DNA of 64,000 bases, taken from the NCBI GenBank assembly GCA_030765045.1, contig CM060962.1, positions 96,427,912-96,491,911 on the forward strand. The letters are read 5' to 3'. The notes under the pieces are model-generated. The model was given only the letters and a program-made list of their open reading frames with translations. It made no database searches and was not told the DNA's origin. Each line of letters starts with the position of its first letter. Position 1 is the first letter of the stretch. Of the stretch, positions 1-12,609 are shown in pieces. The position numbers and the translations under genes are program-made. The DNA comes from Tenodera sinensis (Eukaryota > Arthropoda > Insecta > Mantodea > Mantidae).

Positions 1-335
1 AGCCACAATTTAATGTTAATGTGACGTTGCCAAATCTCTTAAAATGAGCTTTGCATGATATTTTAACATTAAACTGTGACAATTCATTCGAATTAAGGTA
101 GAAATGCAGTACAGCATTGCTCACAATATTTTCGTGACAGTGAAATAATAAATCATTTATATTCATTCATCAAGAAGCTAGATGGCTCCAAATATTTGAC
201 ACAAATTATTTTTTTTTCAGCGAAACTGTTCTTTATTGACAATAATTGTATTGCACATATTTGTTACACCCATCATGTAGAATCCCTGGTATGGCCGAAG
301 CAAGTATTCTTCCATCCTGTATGCATTTCTAAATT
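1..335 (+). repeat. Dispersed repeat R0, copy 1 (cut by window edge)
   Basis: This segment aligns by eye, with small gaps, to 14466-14778 in the same orientation. Shared blocks include gttgccaaatctctta, attcattcgaattaaggta, tggctccaaatatttgacac and gtagaatccctggt. The two copies have diverged by substitutions and short indels, so the duplication is old. No coding frame is shared. The left end may continue outside the window. I do not recognise the family; it could be a non-autonomous element or an old segmental duplication. Confidence 0.8.
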
Positions 336-1370
336 ATCACATTCTTATACTCCTTATTCTTGTGTAGTAAATATAAATTAATTTATTACTCCCTGTAGAC
401 TATTGTTAATGTATCAAATCACAGCATCTATTTCATTTTTTCTCATATAATGTTTAAAAAATAAATAATTTCATAAGCTATTTTTCAAAAAGGAACATTT
501 AGTTCATCAGAATCCAAGCTCTGTCACCAATCAAGGTAGAAAGGCGGATACACAGTGCATTTCCAATCAAAGCCGCCATGTCCCATTACAGATATCTTTT
601 TTGTTCTAGCCAACTGCGCATAAGTATCACAAACCAGCTCTTAAGCCTTCCGCAGATCAGTGCCAGGGCCTTGCCGATTCCTTGGTATTCAAGCAATTTT
701 TTATTATGTAAGCAGCAACTCTCAGCCTGTCAATAACAGTCTCCAACCCAGACGGTCTTGTGAGAATCTCATTACTCGAAAAGTTGTCAACTTTCGCGGT
801 ATAAGTATTAAAGATGAAGATGCCACGCAGCCAGCAAAAGAAATATATAATAGCTTTCTGCTCCATAATTTCACTACAATATCAGATGGAGGAAGAATTT
901 CATTTCTTTCGCTACGGCAATTTCAGAATGAGGTCAAGAGCATATGTTCCACTTTTCGATCACTAATGTGCACTGTTTCGAAAAGTTTATCCAATACTGA
1001 ACGAAGCAGTATTGCAGAAGCGTACCACCCACTTTTTCTCCCATAGATAGTGCTATCGCTGCGAAAGTAATCATGAATGCTACGTTTACTATTCGTTAAA
1101 AAAACGTGTTCCACATTATGCTCCATCGAGTCTGTGAAGCCCAGCGCCTGTTAAACACATTGAGTACTGCAGCCGAAACCCTGGAAAACGCACGCCGCAT
1201 GAACTTAATCTCGAAGCCTTCCCCACAGACTGATCACCAAGGCTAGAATTTTCCATCATGGAATAGACATTCGTGGTATGTGTTTTAAATATACGTACAT
1301 GAATGTTTGATATGAGAAAAACTAATCGAACTATTGTAATTTCTGAAGTCTATGAATATATGGCACCGTC
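336..1370. other. No gene recognised
   Basis: AT-rich sequence without a recognisable repeat or domain. An open frame of 128 codons at 660-1046 (+) and shorter minus-strand frames match nothing I recognise and lack splice or promoter context. I treat them as chance frames. Confidence 0.5.
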
Positions 1371-1924
1371 CTCCTGATAAAACCGAACAAGATGGCTCCA
1401 CGGCAACGTGCGAGGCTCGCATTCGGGAAGTAGTGAGTTCGATACCCACGGCCTGCTTACATGACCCATGGGTGTTTTTCGGGGGTTTTCCTAGGTTGCC
1501 AGGCAAATGCTGGGCAGGTTACTTTAATCCCCTGAATTTCCTCTCCCTCCATTTCATTTCACTTCACTGCTCATGTCATTCATCCTGTCATCCGCTTGGT
1601 CTATTTCGGGGTAGAAAGCGTCAGCGAGAGTTCGGATGCAGCATTCTTTCAGTAGCTCCGTCCGCTGACACGAAAGCCGGGCTCCGGTTCGAGGCTCCAC
1701 TGAGGCCCTTGAGCCACGGAGAGGCCCCTGCAGGCGCTCTGCGCTAGCCGGCGGGGGACTGGTGTACTGGGTGGTGTAGGGGAGATTCAACCCTCTGTTG
1801 TGCCTTCGCTCCTGTGATCTCGCCTCACCCCGTCGGGGCACAGGCACAAAGATCTGAAGTCGAAGTTCCGAAGCCCCAAACCCACCTTTGCGTCTGCTCT
1901 ACACCTACTACTTCTCCTGATAAA
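1371..1924 (+). mobile_element. SINE-A copy 1, long tRNA-derived SINE with target-site duplication
   Basis: The element body is 1382-1913, framed by the 11-bp direct repeat ctcctgataaa at 1371-1381 and 1914-1924. The head resembles a tRNA: an A-box-like stretch (atggctccacggcaac) and a B-box-like stretch (gagttcgatacccac). A conserved body follows, with the block tccatttcatttcact and a late block rich in GGC. The end shares a motif near gtcgaagttcc with the other SINE-A copies at 42.0, 43.3, 44.9, 54.4 and 57.2 kb. At about 530 bp it is long for a SINE. RNA polymerase III would be expected to transcribe it and a LINE to mobilise it (family knowledge). Confidence 0.85.
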
Positions 1925-2284
1925 GCGTATTTTGTAATTAAATGGCCATATTCATCACATTGTTCATTATTTCAAGAAATGAACACTCCCTTTCTATGGC
2001 TTTCTTTTGAGTTGTTCCATCTCTCAGAATTACACGTGGCATTTTGTTTCCTTTAAAATTTTTAAAATCTAGCTTGCTCCAGTAATTTGTTTGAATTCAC
2101 AATATGGACTAATCAGTAAGTTCATGTAGCCTTATGTGGATATGGAACAACTAGTGTGCGTGCGCCTTGCGGCTTCTCAACGCAGCATCACATTCCAACC
2201 GACAAAATTACAAAAGCACCACACAATTACAGGACACTGAGCCGGATTGATTAATTAACAGCGGCCATCATACCGCGCCGGGTT
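1925..2284. other. No gene recognised
   Basis: Low-complexity AT-rich sequence between SINE-A copy 1 and the R3 repeat. I see no domain, RNA gene or clear repeat here. Confidence 0.4.
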
Positions 2285-2640
2285 GACTCTCACGAGTCAT
2301 GGTAAGCGGCACTTGACATCGCAGTTTAATATTTTATGGAGAAATCAAGTAATAAAAGTATACCTACATGGAAACGAAACAACTTGTTCCCCAGCTGAGT
2401 AATTAGGATCGGATTTCGGATTTGGCGTTAACAGTTGATACATAGCATTAAAATGAGCTAAGTTTTGGACTATACGGGAAATACATCTTATTAAACAATT
2501 TTCAGGTAGATTTGTAGCTTTCAAGGAGCAGTTTTGTGAATGTGTCAAATGAAAAAGGCGCGAAATGTATTTATTTTTCGTCTTTAAGCGTAAATAATTG
2601 CTGAACAAGAAACATTAAAATTATACGCATGTACAATGAA
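2285..2640 (+). repeat. Dispersed repeat R3, copy 1
   Basis: It aligns with 9738-9962 in the same orientation. Shared parts are a cacgagt...gtaagcagcac block at the left, the run tttgtagctttaagggag in variant form, the block gtcaaatga...aaaggc, and a right end that reads gttgctgaacatg with small changes. Copy 1 holds about 100 bp more in the middle. No coding capacity is visible and the family is not recognised. Confidence 0.65.
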
Positions 2641-4784
2641 ACCATGTATACAAATAACTTAAAGGTGATGGAACAAGCCTTGCCAAGAATAGTTTGGAGT
2701 CTTCATTGAAACTAAGAATAGTGGGTAGAGGAAGTCATGTGAGTGTAGCACCAGGCTTTCCTAAATGATGTGTGTTATACCCACAGTCCTTGTTCTTGCG
2801 TTTTGTCTTTAATGAACATATACTGGTCAAGTTCTGTGAGATACAGGGTAATCTAAAAATATTCAAACATCAAAACTTTTCTGTACGTAATCAAACCCAG
2901 TTTCATATTTCTTCTTAGCTCTTAGGGTTTTTAAAAGCAAGGCAAGGCGAATTTACAATAACAAACATCTCGTATGAGGTGATTGAGAGGGTGTTCGGGT
3001 GTATTCCAGGGCAGTAGCCTATTGTATTTAATTACCCAACATTTCAGAACTGAAGTATATTTTCTGGAAATAGCATGCGACTCTTTCCTCCATTGTTTTA
3101 AAAACCATAAGCTTTATTTTCAAGGATATGGGAAACAGAATTGCAGCCATGGAGAAATTGCTTCTTGTGTCACTTTTATGGCTCGCACTTCCGGGATATT
3201 ATAGTCGTTTTCACGCGTAACACAGTTGTTCCATTCAGACCACTCAATCTGTAACGCCTGCAATGGAACGCTTCTGGCTCAGTGATGTAGAACTGCCAGA
3301 ATCGGGTCCTTTTGCAGTTAAAGCTGCTGAGAACGCAATAAAATAAAATTGTCCTGGTAGTCCAATGATTTATAAGCTTTAGCGGCTAAATGCTCTGACA
3401 GCGTATTTCAGTAATCGATAGCGCTTTTAACAATTCAGGCTACTTTATTATTTGAATGGAGTACTAAACCATTAAATTCCAGATACTGACAAGTATCCTC
3501 CAAATCGTTTTAGACCTGACACCATGGGATGTTTTGTGGCAAGTATTTCAACAAAATTACTGTAGATCTACAAAATATATTTGATTAGTTGGTAAGCGGG
3601 AAACTATACAAAGTGAGTTCAAATTCATATAGAAGTGTTTTTAAACAAGTTTTGTATTTAAAATTTGATTAAGATCGCTAAAACAAAATTTATTTACATT
3701 CAGAATCTCAAACAGGCAATTGAATATTTTAAAACGAGCTAAATTCAGAATAAACCTAAGTATGTTGGTGTTATAAGTGCGTACTTCCACTTTTAAATTT
3801 CCTAAGATTCTAAAATGGTTACTACAACAAGAAGTACCAAATTATTTAAGTATTAACGTGTCATTAAAACAATAAGCTTTCTTTTAAGGTAGGCCCACAA
3901 TACTGGCTACAAAATATAACTGGAAGGCAGATTAGGGTGACCTGGTCCGTGATTTTAAGTTACTAGTCCAAGGAGCATACTGCCTTGGCTCATGTCCCTT
4001 TTATACAAATTGCGGATAAACAAATATACCGAAACATACCAGGAAAGCGAAAAATGCTTTTAAAGTCCAAAAAGTCGTATGCAATTCATATTGCAAAATC
4101 ACTGATTTCAGTGGATCTTTTGAGTAGTTTAAATTTTATGAAGAGTAGCTCTTGTTGCTTAACCAATAAAACATCTGAGTTACACATGCCAAGTGCTATA
4201 AGCATAGTGGAAGAAGTATGTATACAAATTAAGGTAATGAAAGTTGAGTATGTTATAAAAATTGTGAACGACAAACTCTAGAATGTGTTAGAAGACACTT
4301 TTTCAATGTGTGCTGTGCGAGATATGTTGCGCAAAAAGTAACCGAGCCCTCCAGATCAAAAGGTGCAAGAATTATACAAATTCACATGCCCCTTATTACC
4401 TCTTGCGACGCCGAAAGGAGTTTCTTAGGATATAGCTTTTGTTTAAGTGAGAGGTGGAGAACGTTCACGTTCAATAAGCTCTGCGTTTACATTACTGTCC
4501 ACTGCAATGAACAGACTGTGTAGTATTTACTTTACATACACTAAAATGTAGTGTTATATATCAAAATAACAACCAATACAGTCGTTATGTATAACATAGT
4601 ATTAGCATTCTTTTGATACAACTTATACGAGCGCTGCAGGCACGTACCCATTGTTTATATCTGGACTCACCCTCTCTCCTTCAACATAAACAGTCAACAG
4701 TAGAATGTAAGACAACCTCACAAAACCAGTGAAGCTGCTCCAACACCAATAAGAACGGATTTTAAGAAGTAACCATTACTCGGT
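2641..4784. other. No gene recognised
   Basis: AT-rich unique-looking DNA. Frames of 60-98 codons (for example 3985-4281) have no recognisable motif. I found no SINE or long array in this stretch. Confidence 0.45.
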
Positions 4785-5043
4785 GACGTGACCAAAGCGT
4801 TTGATCGTCTTATGGCCAAGTGTTGGGTAAACTAAGACAATATAGAAGAGATCCTTAAATAAAACTTATTTCAACCATTTAAATATTTTAAATATGCAGC
4901 AGATAGTATGCACATACTATAAATTTCTTTATCTGATGTTAAGTCTGCTATACCCCAGGGTTCAATACTGCGAACTTTATTTAAAATGGCTGAAATATCT
5001 AAACGACAATCCTAATTTTTCTATATTGCCGCTGATACTACCT
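4785..5043 (+). pseudogene. Decayed reverse-transcriptase fragment of a Jockey-type non-LTR retrotransposon
   Basis: Short peptide islands in changing frames match landmarks of non-LTR reverse transcriptases in the right order and spacing. DVTKAFDRL at 4785-4811 corresponds to the first catalytic-aspartate motif. SAIPQGSIL near 4948-4974 corresponds to the VPQGSVLGP motif. YIAADTT near 5023-5043 corresponds to the YADD active site, with the first Asp of the pair lost. Stops and frameshifts separate the islands, so it cannot encode an enzyme. It is in the opposite orientation to the two LINE 3' ends at 6.2 and 16.6 kb and need not be from the same family. Confidence 0.65.
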
Positions 5044-5878
5044 TAAGCAAACTCCTTTTAGTCATATAATGTTTCTCTATTACACGCTTAAGTTGTAGAA
5101 ATAGGTAGTATTTAAGTGATTTACGGAAAATAATCTGTTTCTTGGTAATAAAGTTAAACATTTACGTATGCCTGGCTGCCTGCATGTTGAATTGCCATCC
5201 ACAAGGGATGGAAGATCAGGGACTTCAAGGTAAAGAGGAAAGAAAATTCTTCGTCGATTTCATAAAAGGCCATGAGGCCTAATACGTAGAAGGCTGATAG
5301 TAGTATCTGAGGCACTTGGAACTAAATGTAACGATCAAAAGCGCAGTATACATGGTTTTAGTGAGAGAATTTACTATAATATAATATAGACCGCCCCAAT
5401 AGCAAGATTGGCAAAATATCAGCTCTGAATTCAAGCACGTGTAAAAATTTTAACTATGGAAGTAGTAATACATTTATGATATTTATAATGTGTGTTAAGC
5501 GTAATTGGTAAGTAAATTCTATAGAATAATTCCAGATTGTGATCCAATTATATGGGGCCTTCATTAAAAAGGTGTAAATTAATGAATAATTTTAATTGAA
5601 TTTAAATGAAATTTAGATATTGACGGATGGTTTAAAACCAGGGAAAGTTGTAAACTGAGTTTTAAAAATTACAATTCAAGTTTCAGTAGCACCCCAACTT
5701 TGAGATTTAGAATGATACCCATGGAATATCACGCTTATGTTGGAAAGGGCATTCACTTGTTGGTAAATCTTTGTTTTTGTTTTCTGTTGTCTTGCCATTT
5801 GATTACAGCTGAATAGAACAACAAAAACATATATTATCAAAAATGTGTGAGTGTTCGTTATTTTCAAATGGTGTATGC
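5044..5878. other. No gene recognised
   Basis: AT-rich sequence between the reverse-transcriptase relic and the purine array. The first 100 bp may still be decayed retrotransposon, but I cannot align it confidently. Confidence 0.4.
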
Positions 5879-6178
5879 TCTTCGAGAAAGAGAAAGAAAA
5901 AGGAGAAGGAGAGAAAGGAGAGAACGGAGAGAAAAAAGAGAAGGAAAGGACAGAGGAAGAAAGAAGGAAAGGACAGAGGAAGAAAGAAGGAAAGGACAGA
6001 GGAAGAAAGAAGGAAAGGAGAGAGAAAGTAAAAGGAAAGGAGAGAGAAAGAAAGAAGGAAAGGAGAGAGAAAGAAAGAAGGAAAGGAGAGAGAAGGAAAG
6101 AAGGAAAGGAGAGAGAAAGAAAGAAGGAAAGAAAGAGGAAGAAAGAAAGAAGTAAAGAGAGAGGAAGAGTGAGTGAGT
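5879..6178 (+). repeat. Purine array (GAAAGGA-type), LINE tail
   Basis: About 300 bp of almost pure A/G on this strand, mainly units of gaaagaaggaaaggagaga, ending in gagtgagtgag. It abuts the 3' end of the minus-strand non-LTR element at 6181-6768, so in element orientation it is the tail. Three overlapping Arg/Lys/Glu-rich frames here are by-products of the repeat. Confidence 0.9.
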
Positions 6179-6180
6179 AG

Positions 6181-6768
6181 TGGGGTTTACGGGCCCGTCG
6201 ACAACTAGGTCATTAGGGCCCGAAGTCCAAAATAAAAAGAATCAAAGAAATAAAACCTCACCCCTTTAAAGCTAAAAAGTGAAAGTTAAAATACCTAAAG
6301 ATGAACGTTAAAACCGCTAAAAACAGAGTTAAACAGGTAAAAAAGGAAAATTAAAAACCGATAAAAACTTATAGTACGAAAAACGTAAAGTGGTTACACT
6401 GTTAAAAAAGATAAAAACATCAGTAAAACATCCTAAAAGTCTATTTCCGCCAAATTTGCTTACCAAAATCGATACGCGCAACAAACCGCAGTACTGTATT
6501 TACAGCTACTGGGTCGTTGCCTAACACGGTGCACAGTGTCAGATCCAGGCCAAAGGACTGGCGCTCACTAGCATACCGCGGACAATCAGTAAGGACATGT
6601 GCAACGGAGAGTGGGACATTGCACGTCGCAGACAGACGGACTCCGGATCACCGCACAAAAGGTGTGCACGCGTGGCTCGAGTGTGGCCTATCCTCAGGCG
6701 GGTTAAAATCACCTCCTCACGCCTGGAATCCCTGCAAGATGTTTGGCAGGGTTGTACCGTGTCCTTGA
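6181..6768 (-). pseudogene. 3' end of an I/Jockey-type non-LTR retrotransposon (ORF2 C-terminus plus 3' UTR), copy 1
   Basis: Read on the minus strand, 6768 to 6441 encodes the tail of a LINE ORF2. It begins with REEVILTRLRIGHTRATRAH, the characteristic sequence after the RNase H domain. A frameshift near the Cys-rich knuckle follows. VAHVLTDCPRYASERQSFG comes next, and the frame ends in DFGKQIWRK and a stop at 6441-6443. Positions 6440-6181 are a 3' UTR rich in tttta runs, with a late landmark gggccctaatgacc. A close relative lies at 16622-17080. The 5' part of the element is missing; upstream sequence is the GGAA/GAAA array. Confidence 0.88.
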
Positions 6769-6772
6769 AGGG

Positions 6773-7445
<673 letters not shown>

Positions 7446-9129
7446 GTAAACAGACATGTGACATGTGACAGGTTTGTTTCATTGTTATCGCTAGAAAACA
7501 AAACCAATAAAAAGTAAAACTCGGCGGAGACTATTAATAGGGCGCAAAATCACACAATCGAAAATATCCTTTATATTTTATTACTGTTTTTTTTTTTTTT
7601 TGGAGGGGGGGGGAGGTTGCGTAAGAGTTGATCAGTTGAGAAGTTACGTTAAGAAATCTCAGTAGGCCAACATTCAAGATGGTGTTGAATTATTTCGCCC
7701 ACGCATGACTGGTAATGTTTTACCAGTTTACTTATGTTATAGTTTTTGTTAGGATCCCAGAAAATGTTGACTTTTTAAAAACTTGTATGACGCTTGGTTA
7801 CACAGAGAGGGAGAGGGAGAGGGAGGGAGAGGGAGAGGGAGAGGGAGAGGGAGGGAGAGAGAGAGAGATGTAAAATGTCTTCAACTAGGTAATCGTCACG
7901 TTTCCCAAAGTGAAAGCCTGACCCTGGCCTGGACAAACATGTCACATGAACGCAACCTGGGGCCGACAGGTTATCTCCCTTCCCAAAGACGCAATTTTCT
8001 TGGCTTTCATCGATCTGTAGGGAGATGGTCATTGTCTACCAGCGCCGGATGCGGGCTGCATTGTTCTCGCAGATTTAGGATTGTGGGAAACCTTTCAATT
8101 CAAGCCTCATTAAGCATCCAGTACCCGGAATTCGGAAAGTTTGTGCGCTCACAAAGGAAAATGGGACAATTTTGGTCCCAGTTATATGGAACATACGTTT
8201 ACGGATTAAAGCCAAAATAGTTTGTTCCAATTTTATTTCCAATTGCCTCACATTTTCCTTATTTTCGTAATAGTTAAAAATCGCTTTTGTTACCAACTCT
8301 ATGCAATCATCTGGTAAACATACGTATTACGTTTGAAACAAAGTATCAAAATTGCTGTATTTTCCAAAATAAGATTACTTCACTTGTGCCACATATCTAC
8401 AATGATTGCCGACAACTGTAGCTTCTCATGAGAACGGTGTTTTTCTGTGGGGAGAGGGTTAAATCCTACCAATAGCATCAGAAATAAATGAGCGCAAACT
8501 TGATAACACCTACCCCGCAACCTGCAGTTAGCTTTAGGTGTTATAACGATAGACTTAAATAAACACGTATTCTGTAACTTCATTAAGAAGGTAGGTAGGT
8601 ACAATTATTGTTTAAGCTTAAGGAATAAGCCCTAACAAGTACGCCAGCCTTTGCCATTCTGTAACTCGTCTGCTATCGTGGTGTTTATTTCTTGGCTGTT
8701 TGTTAGACACCTGGGGCGACCAAATCGAGAGTTCGTGCGCTCTACGCTGGCATTTAGTTTTCCCACTGCCATCAGCGCCGGGATACAGACTACCCAGTGC
8801 AAAGCCTGCTGTGAAAACATCGCGTGAAAAAAAGTAAATTAAGTGCGGATTATTTTAAATTCGTAGTCATTGCATAGAACAGATAGTGGCCCCAAAGAAG
8901 TATATTTTTATAGGGCCAACTGGCCCAAAGACTAAACTGCTGTAGTTGTCAGAGATCCCGTAAAACGAGCTTGAAGTAACAATCCCGAATTGGAATTTCA
9001 TACTCTATTGATTTTTCTGAAATTTAAATGTATACTATAAAGCATAAATAGGCCTTAATCATGATTTGGTAATTTTCAACTTTAGTTCAGTTGTGATAAA
9101 ATGTTCTTGCATGTTTTTCTTTTTACACT
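7446..9129. other. Mostly featureless; small GAGGGA minisatellite at 7804-7868
   Basis: A poly-T/poly-G stretch lies at 7588-7614 and a short gaggga array at 7804-7868. The 145-codon frame at 7783-8220 starts in that array and has no recognisable domain. The remainder shows nothing I can name. Confidence 0.5.
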
Positions 9130-9346
9130 AACGTCCTCCAATGCAATGTCATATGAACGAAATTAGTGAAATGCTGTTGGAATAAGCCCGAGGTCCATAG
9201 AGCTTAAAGTTAGGCAACATTCGTTTTCTCAGGGTAAGGGAAAACCTCGGAGAAGACCTTGTCTGGATAACTCGCCATAACCGAAATTTAAACTCGCGAT
9301 CTCGCGAATGTGAGGCAGACAGGCTACCACCACACCAGAGGCGTGC
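9130..9346 (-). mobile_element. SINE-D copy 1
   Basis: Minus-strand tRNA-derived SINE. The right end holds the head: an A-box-like tggtagcctgtctgcc followed by a B-box-like cgcgagttt region. The body is shared with 47405-47636; shared blocks in plus-strand reading are gcccgaggtccat and ggaaaacctcgg. The left end reads taacgtcc, as in copy 2. No confident target-site duplication was found for this copy. Confidence 0.75.
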
Positions 9347-9737
9347 ATAATAATTGTCATTATTATTTAGGCATTCATTAAATGAGGGATGGGCATGCGC
9401 CGTAGTATGCTAGCAGCTATTATAGCTCCACTCTTAGGTCCCGACTTGATGTAAACACAAGCAGTCAACAACTAACCCACGATACATCGAAACCAAAGCA
9501 CACCACAAAATATACTAACTTAAATATTGGTCATTATCCAAGATTTCAAGATGTATGATAGGTAACCGTGGAAAAGACTACTTGAATACAACGCGATAGC
9601 AGCGCTATTCCTAGAACTACAGAGTGAATATCATTCTGTTCCATCATAAATACGTGGCATTTGTGTTAGTCGCAGCTGATACTAACACCAGGTTATCACG
9701 GAGGGATAGAGTATAGTCACGTGAGTTACCAGATGGC
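9347..9737. other. No gene recognised
   Basis: AT-rich sequence between SINE-D copy 1 and R3 copy 2. The last part may be a diverged left extension of R3. Confidence 0.4.
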
Positions 9738-9962
9738 TGTCACGAGTGATGTTAAGCAGCACACAATATACTTTGTGGACTTTAGGACTTGAGGTAAAAT
9801 ACATACTTAATGCACAATTTTAAAATAGAATTGCAGCTTTAAGGGAGAAATTGTTATGGATACGTCAAATGATAAAAGGCAGTATATACTTATTTCTCGT
9901 CTTCATTTAAATGTAAAGAGTTGCTGAACATGGACAGTTAAAAATATACACATGTATTTTCT
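9738..9962 (+). repeat. Dispersed repeat R3, copy 2
   Basis: Homologous to 2285-2640, same orientation, with an internal deletion relative to that copy. The right half aligns best (cagctttaagggagaaatt through gttgctgaacatgg). Confidence 0.65.
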
Positions 9963-10479
9963 CTGGCCTAGTAGAGCAATTTACAGGAAGGTTCCGCGAT
10001 TTAGACTGCCTGAAAATGACATTGTGTATATTTGCTGCGTGTTCTAATTCTAAACTGATTACTGTGCGAAAGTTTTGGGTTTATTTGGTTCCACTTATAG
10101 GTGTTAACAGTTATTTTCTATTATGAAAATAAATAAACCTCCAATAAGAAATCGTCTTGCAGGTGAGCTTTTAACAGCAGTTCTTCGCATAGCTTGTGCT
10201 AAATAAATATTTCTGAAAATCTTTTGTAGATACCTGAGTAATATGAATTAATGTGCAATAGACCTAGCGTGTTGTGTTTAAAGAATACGTTTCATTACAT
10301 TGTATTTGTATTTAGTTTGGCTTTTCTTTCTGACTTATTTGAGCATTTAAATAACTTGAATAAAAGTCTTTAAGGGCGGGATGAAAATATCATTACAACA
10401 AAAGACAAACCCTATGGCTTTATAAACAAAATTGAATTGTGGTCATCATCTACAAATCAAAACAACTGATTCATTTTCG

Positions 10480-11140
10480 TCGACAGTCTTTCATTGAAGA
10501 AGTCGGAAGCGAGATAAACATCAACTCATATCTGGTATGCAAATGGTGTTAGATAATTTGAAGAAAGAATTGTGTCGTTACTTCTCAGTACAAGAGATAT
10601 CGGATAGCACTGGGCAAAGATGGATCTTAAATCCGTTTTTAAATGCAGCTATAAATGAGGCAAATTTAGCAACTAAGCTCAAAGGGAATCTGTTGGAATT
10701 ATCTGCAGATGGGATATTACACTTGGAATTCAAGTCTGAAAATTTGGATACCTTTTGGTTAAAAAGAAAAAACAGAATAACCGGAATTAGCAACTGAGCC
10801 ATTTTCTACCTCGTACTTGTGCGAGTTGACATTTTCATCAATGGCCCAAATAAGAAGTAAACTAAGAAATCGCTTAAATTTGGAAAATGATTTAATACTT
10901 AATGTTGCAAAAACGGATCCACAATGGGAGAAATTGAACAAACTGAAGCGCAACCTTCACATTAAAATGAACGAGTACTCTAAGATTTCATTTTTTGTTA
11001 ATGTGCATAGATAACATAACCAGTATCATTTTGTTAACTTTTTCTTAACATATCTACCTTTTTAAAATCTGTTGATTTTTTTACTGAGTTCTCTCGACCT
11101 CCCGCGACCTTCCCACAGGTTGAAAAACACTGCTCTATTG
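10480..11140 (+). pseudogene. hAT transposase C-terminal relic with 3' terminal inverted repeat
   Basis: Two frames, 10537-10797 and the one read at 10797-11011, match the C-terminal dimerisation region of hAT transposases of the ZBED/SCAND3/GTF2IRD2-like type. Landmarks: WILNPFLNAAINEAN, then LKGNLLELSADG, then FKSENLDTFWLKRK, then PFSTSYLCELTFSSMAQIRS and KLRNRLNLENDL. A frameshift and a stop near 10790 break the frame between FWL and PFSTSYLCE. Downstream, 11116-11132 (caggttgaaaaacactg) is a typical hAT terminal inverted repeat, followed by ctctattg at 11133-11140, a plausible 8-bp target duplication. I did not find the 5' end, catalytic domain or partner duplication, so the copy is truncated. 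Confidence 0.87.
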
Positions 11141-12609
11141 CATAGGACAGAAGCCTAGACTAGCCTAATTACAACATATCTATATTAAAATATTTCATGA
11201 ATAAAAATATAGTGCCATATGAATAAAATATAAATGAAATTGTCATACCTAGCTTCTGTTTAAAACAGATAATTAAGGCGAGGCTTACTTTATTGTCAGC
11301 ACCAATGTTCGCCCTGGGTTGGAGCGTGGTGCTGGAATTTCCAGCCAGGAATGCGCTTGAGTTCGAGTACGGGTGGTGACCCACATATGGAAGCGGTGCT
11401 CAGACTGCGTCGAGATGCATTTCATTAGCTACGATAGGCAGCTAGAATCTGTCTCAAACAGAACTACTCTGTTCTAGTAGTCTATGCCTAATCGTTGCTT
11501 TGGAATGACAAGGCACTAACTGGCTACTTTGTTCCGAGAAATCAGGATCTAAAGTTAGTCCAATAACTAACAGTTTCTCACATTTTATGCGCAAATTGAG
11601 CATTTGTGATAAAGTTTGTATTAATTTCAGGATTGTATGGTCATGGAATCCAGTTAATTTAAACTTTGTAAGTTATGGGTAGTAATGCTTTGCAGTTGAA
11701 ACCTTGCTATCCCCAGATCAGCTAAACTATTTGCAATACAGGTTCTAATTGCAGTTTTCAACAAGTTGAAATAAAAATTAAATTACGTGTTCATTATGAA
11801 CCAAAATGCGGTTTTTTAGTTTATTTGTAACATTTACTAATGTATAATTTTATATTATGATTTTATGCACATATTTGAATTGTAATAAATGTGAGAAAAA
11901 AGAACTAAAACCTTTTTATAATTTATAATCCTTCGATTAAATTTGGAGCAGAGCAGAATACTATGATTTCAGACGTAAATTTCAGGTCTTTTAAATCTTT
12001 TTCTTCATTGGACTTGCCTCTACACTTAAACTTACAATGCTGTTGGCAATCCTTGACTGCTATTATTTGTTTTTGTGAAACCTATTTTCGATTTTCCTAT
12101 TTTGCTTACACATTCTTCTCCTGCTTCATGTTTATGATTTCTGACATTCTTCCTGCTCTTTGGAGGTGAATTACCTTCTAAATTCATTGTGTAACTTTTA
12201 TATCTACTATAAGCTCAGTTGTTACACATCCGAACACGATGTAGTAGCAAAGGACTGTAGATACATATTTTACATACTTCAGTAATGATTAAATATTAAA
12301 GTACAATAAATGAACATTTTGAACATTAAGTGGATACAACAGTAAGAGAACTACACAATAATATACTGCTATGAATACTGGAAGTCAACGATGTAACATT
12401 TTGGTTTTCATTAACGTACTATTACCAATGATGCAAATTTGATTCCACTATTCAATTGCTAATTGGACAGAAATGACACTGACGTCAACGTTCCCTCTTT
12501 TCTTCCTATGGCGTGGGTAGTGTGGCACCTTCTCTTACCCATAAACTTGTACTTCTACTCTTTGCTTTTTCACAAAAGAGGGACTATTCTTCCTCGGATA
12601 TTTATGTTT
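11141..12609. other. No gene recognised
   Basis: AT-rich sequence with no alignable repeat or domain. A GC-richer patch at 11280-11400 has no recognisable family features. Confidence 0.4.

Noticed and set aside
660..1126. Overlapping frames of 67-128 codons on both strands
   Set aside because: No motif recognised, frames overlap on both strands, and no promoter, splice or conservation evidence is available.
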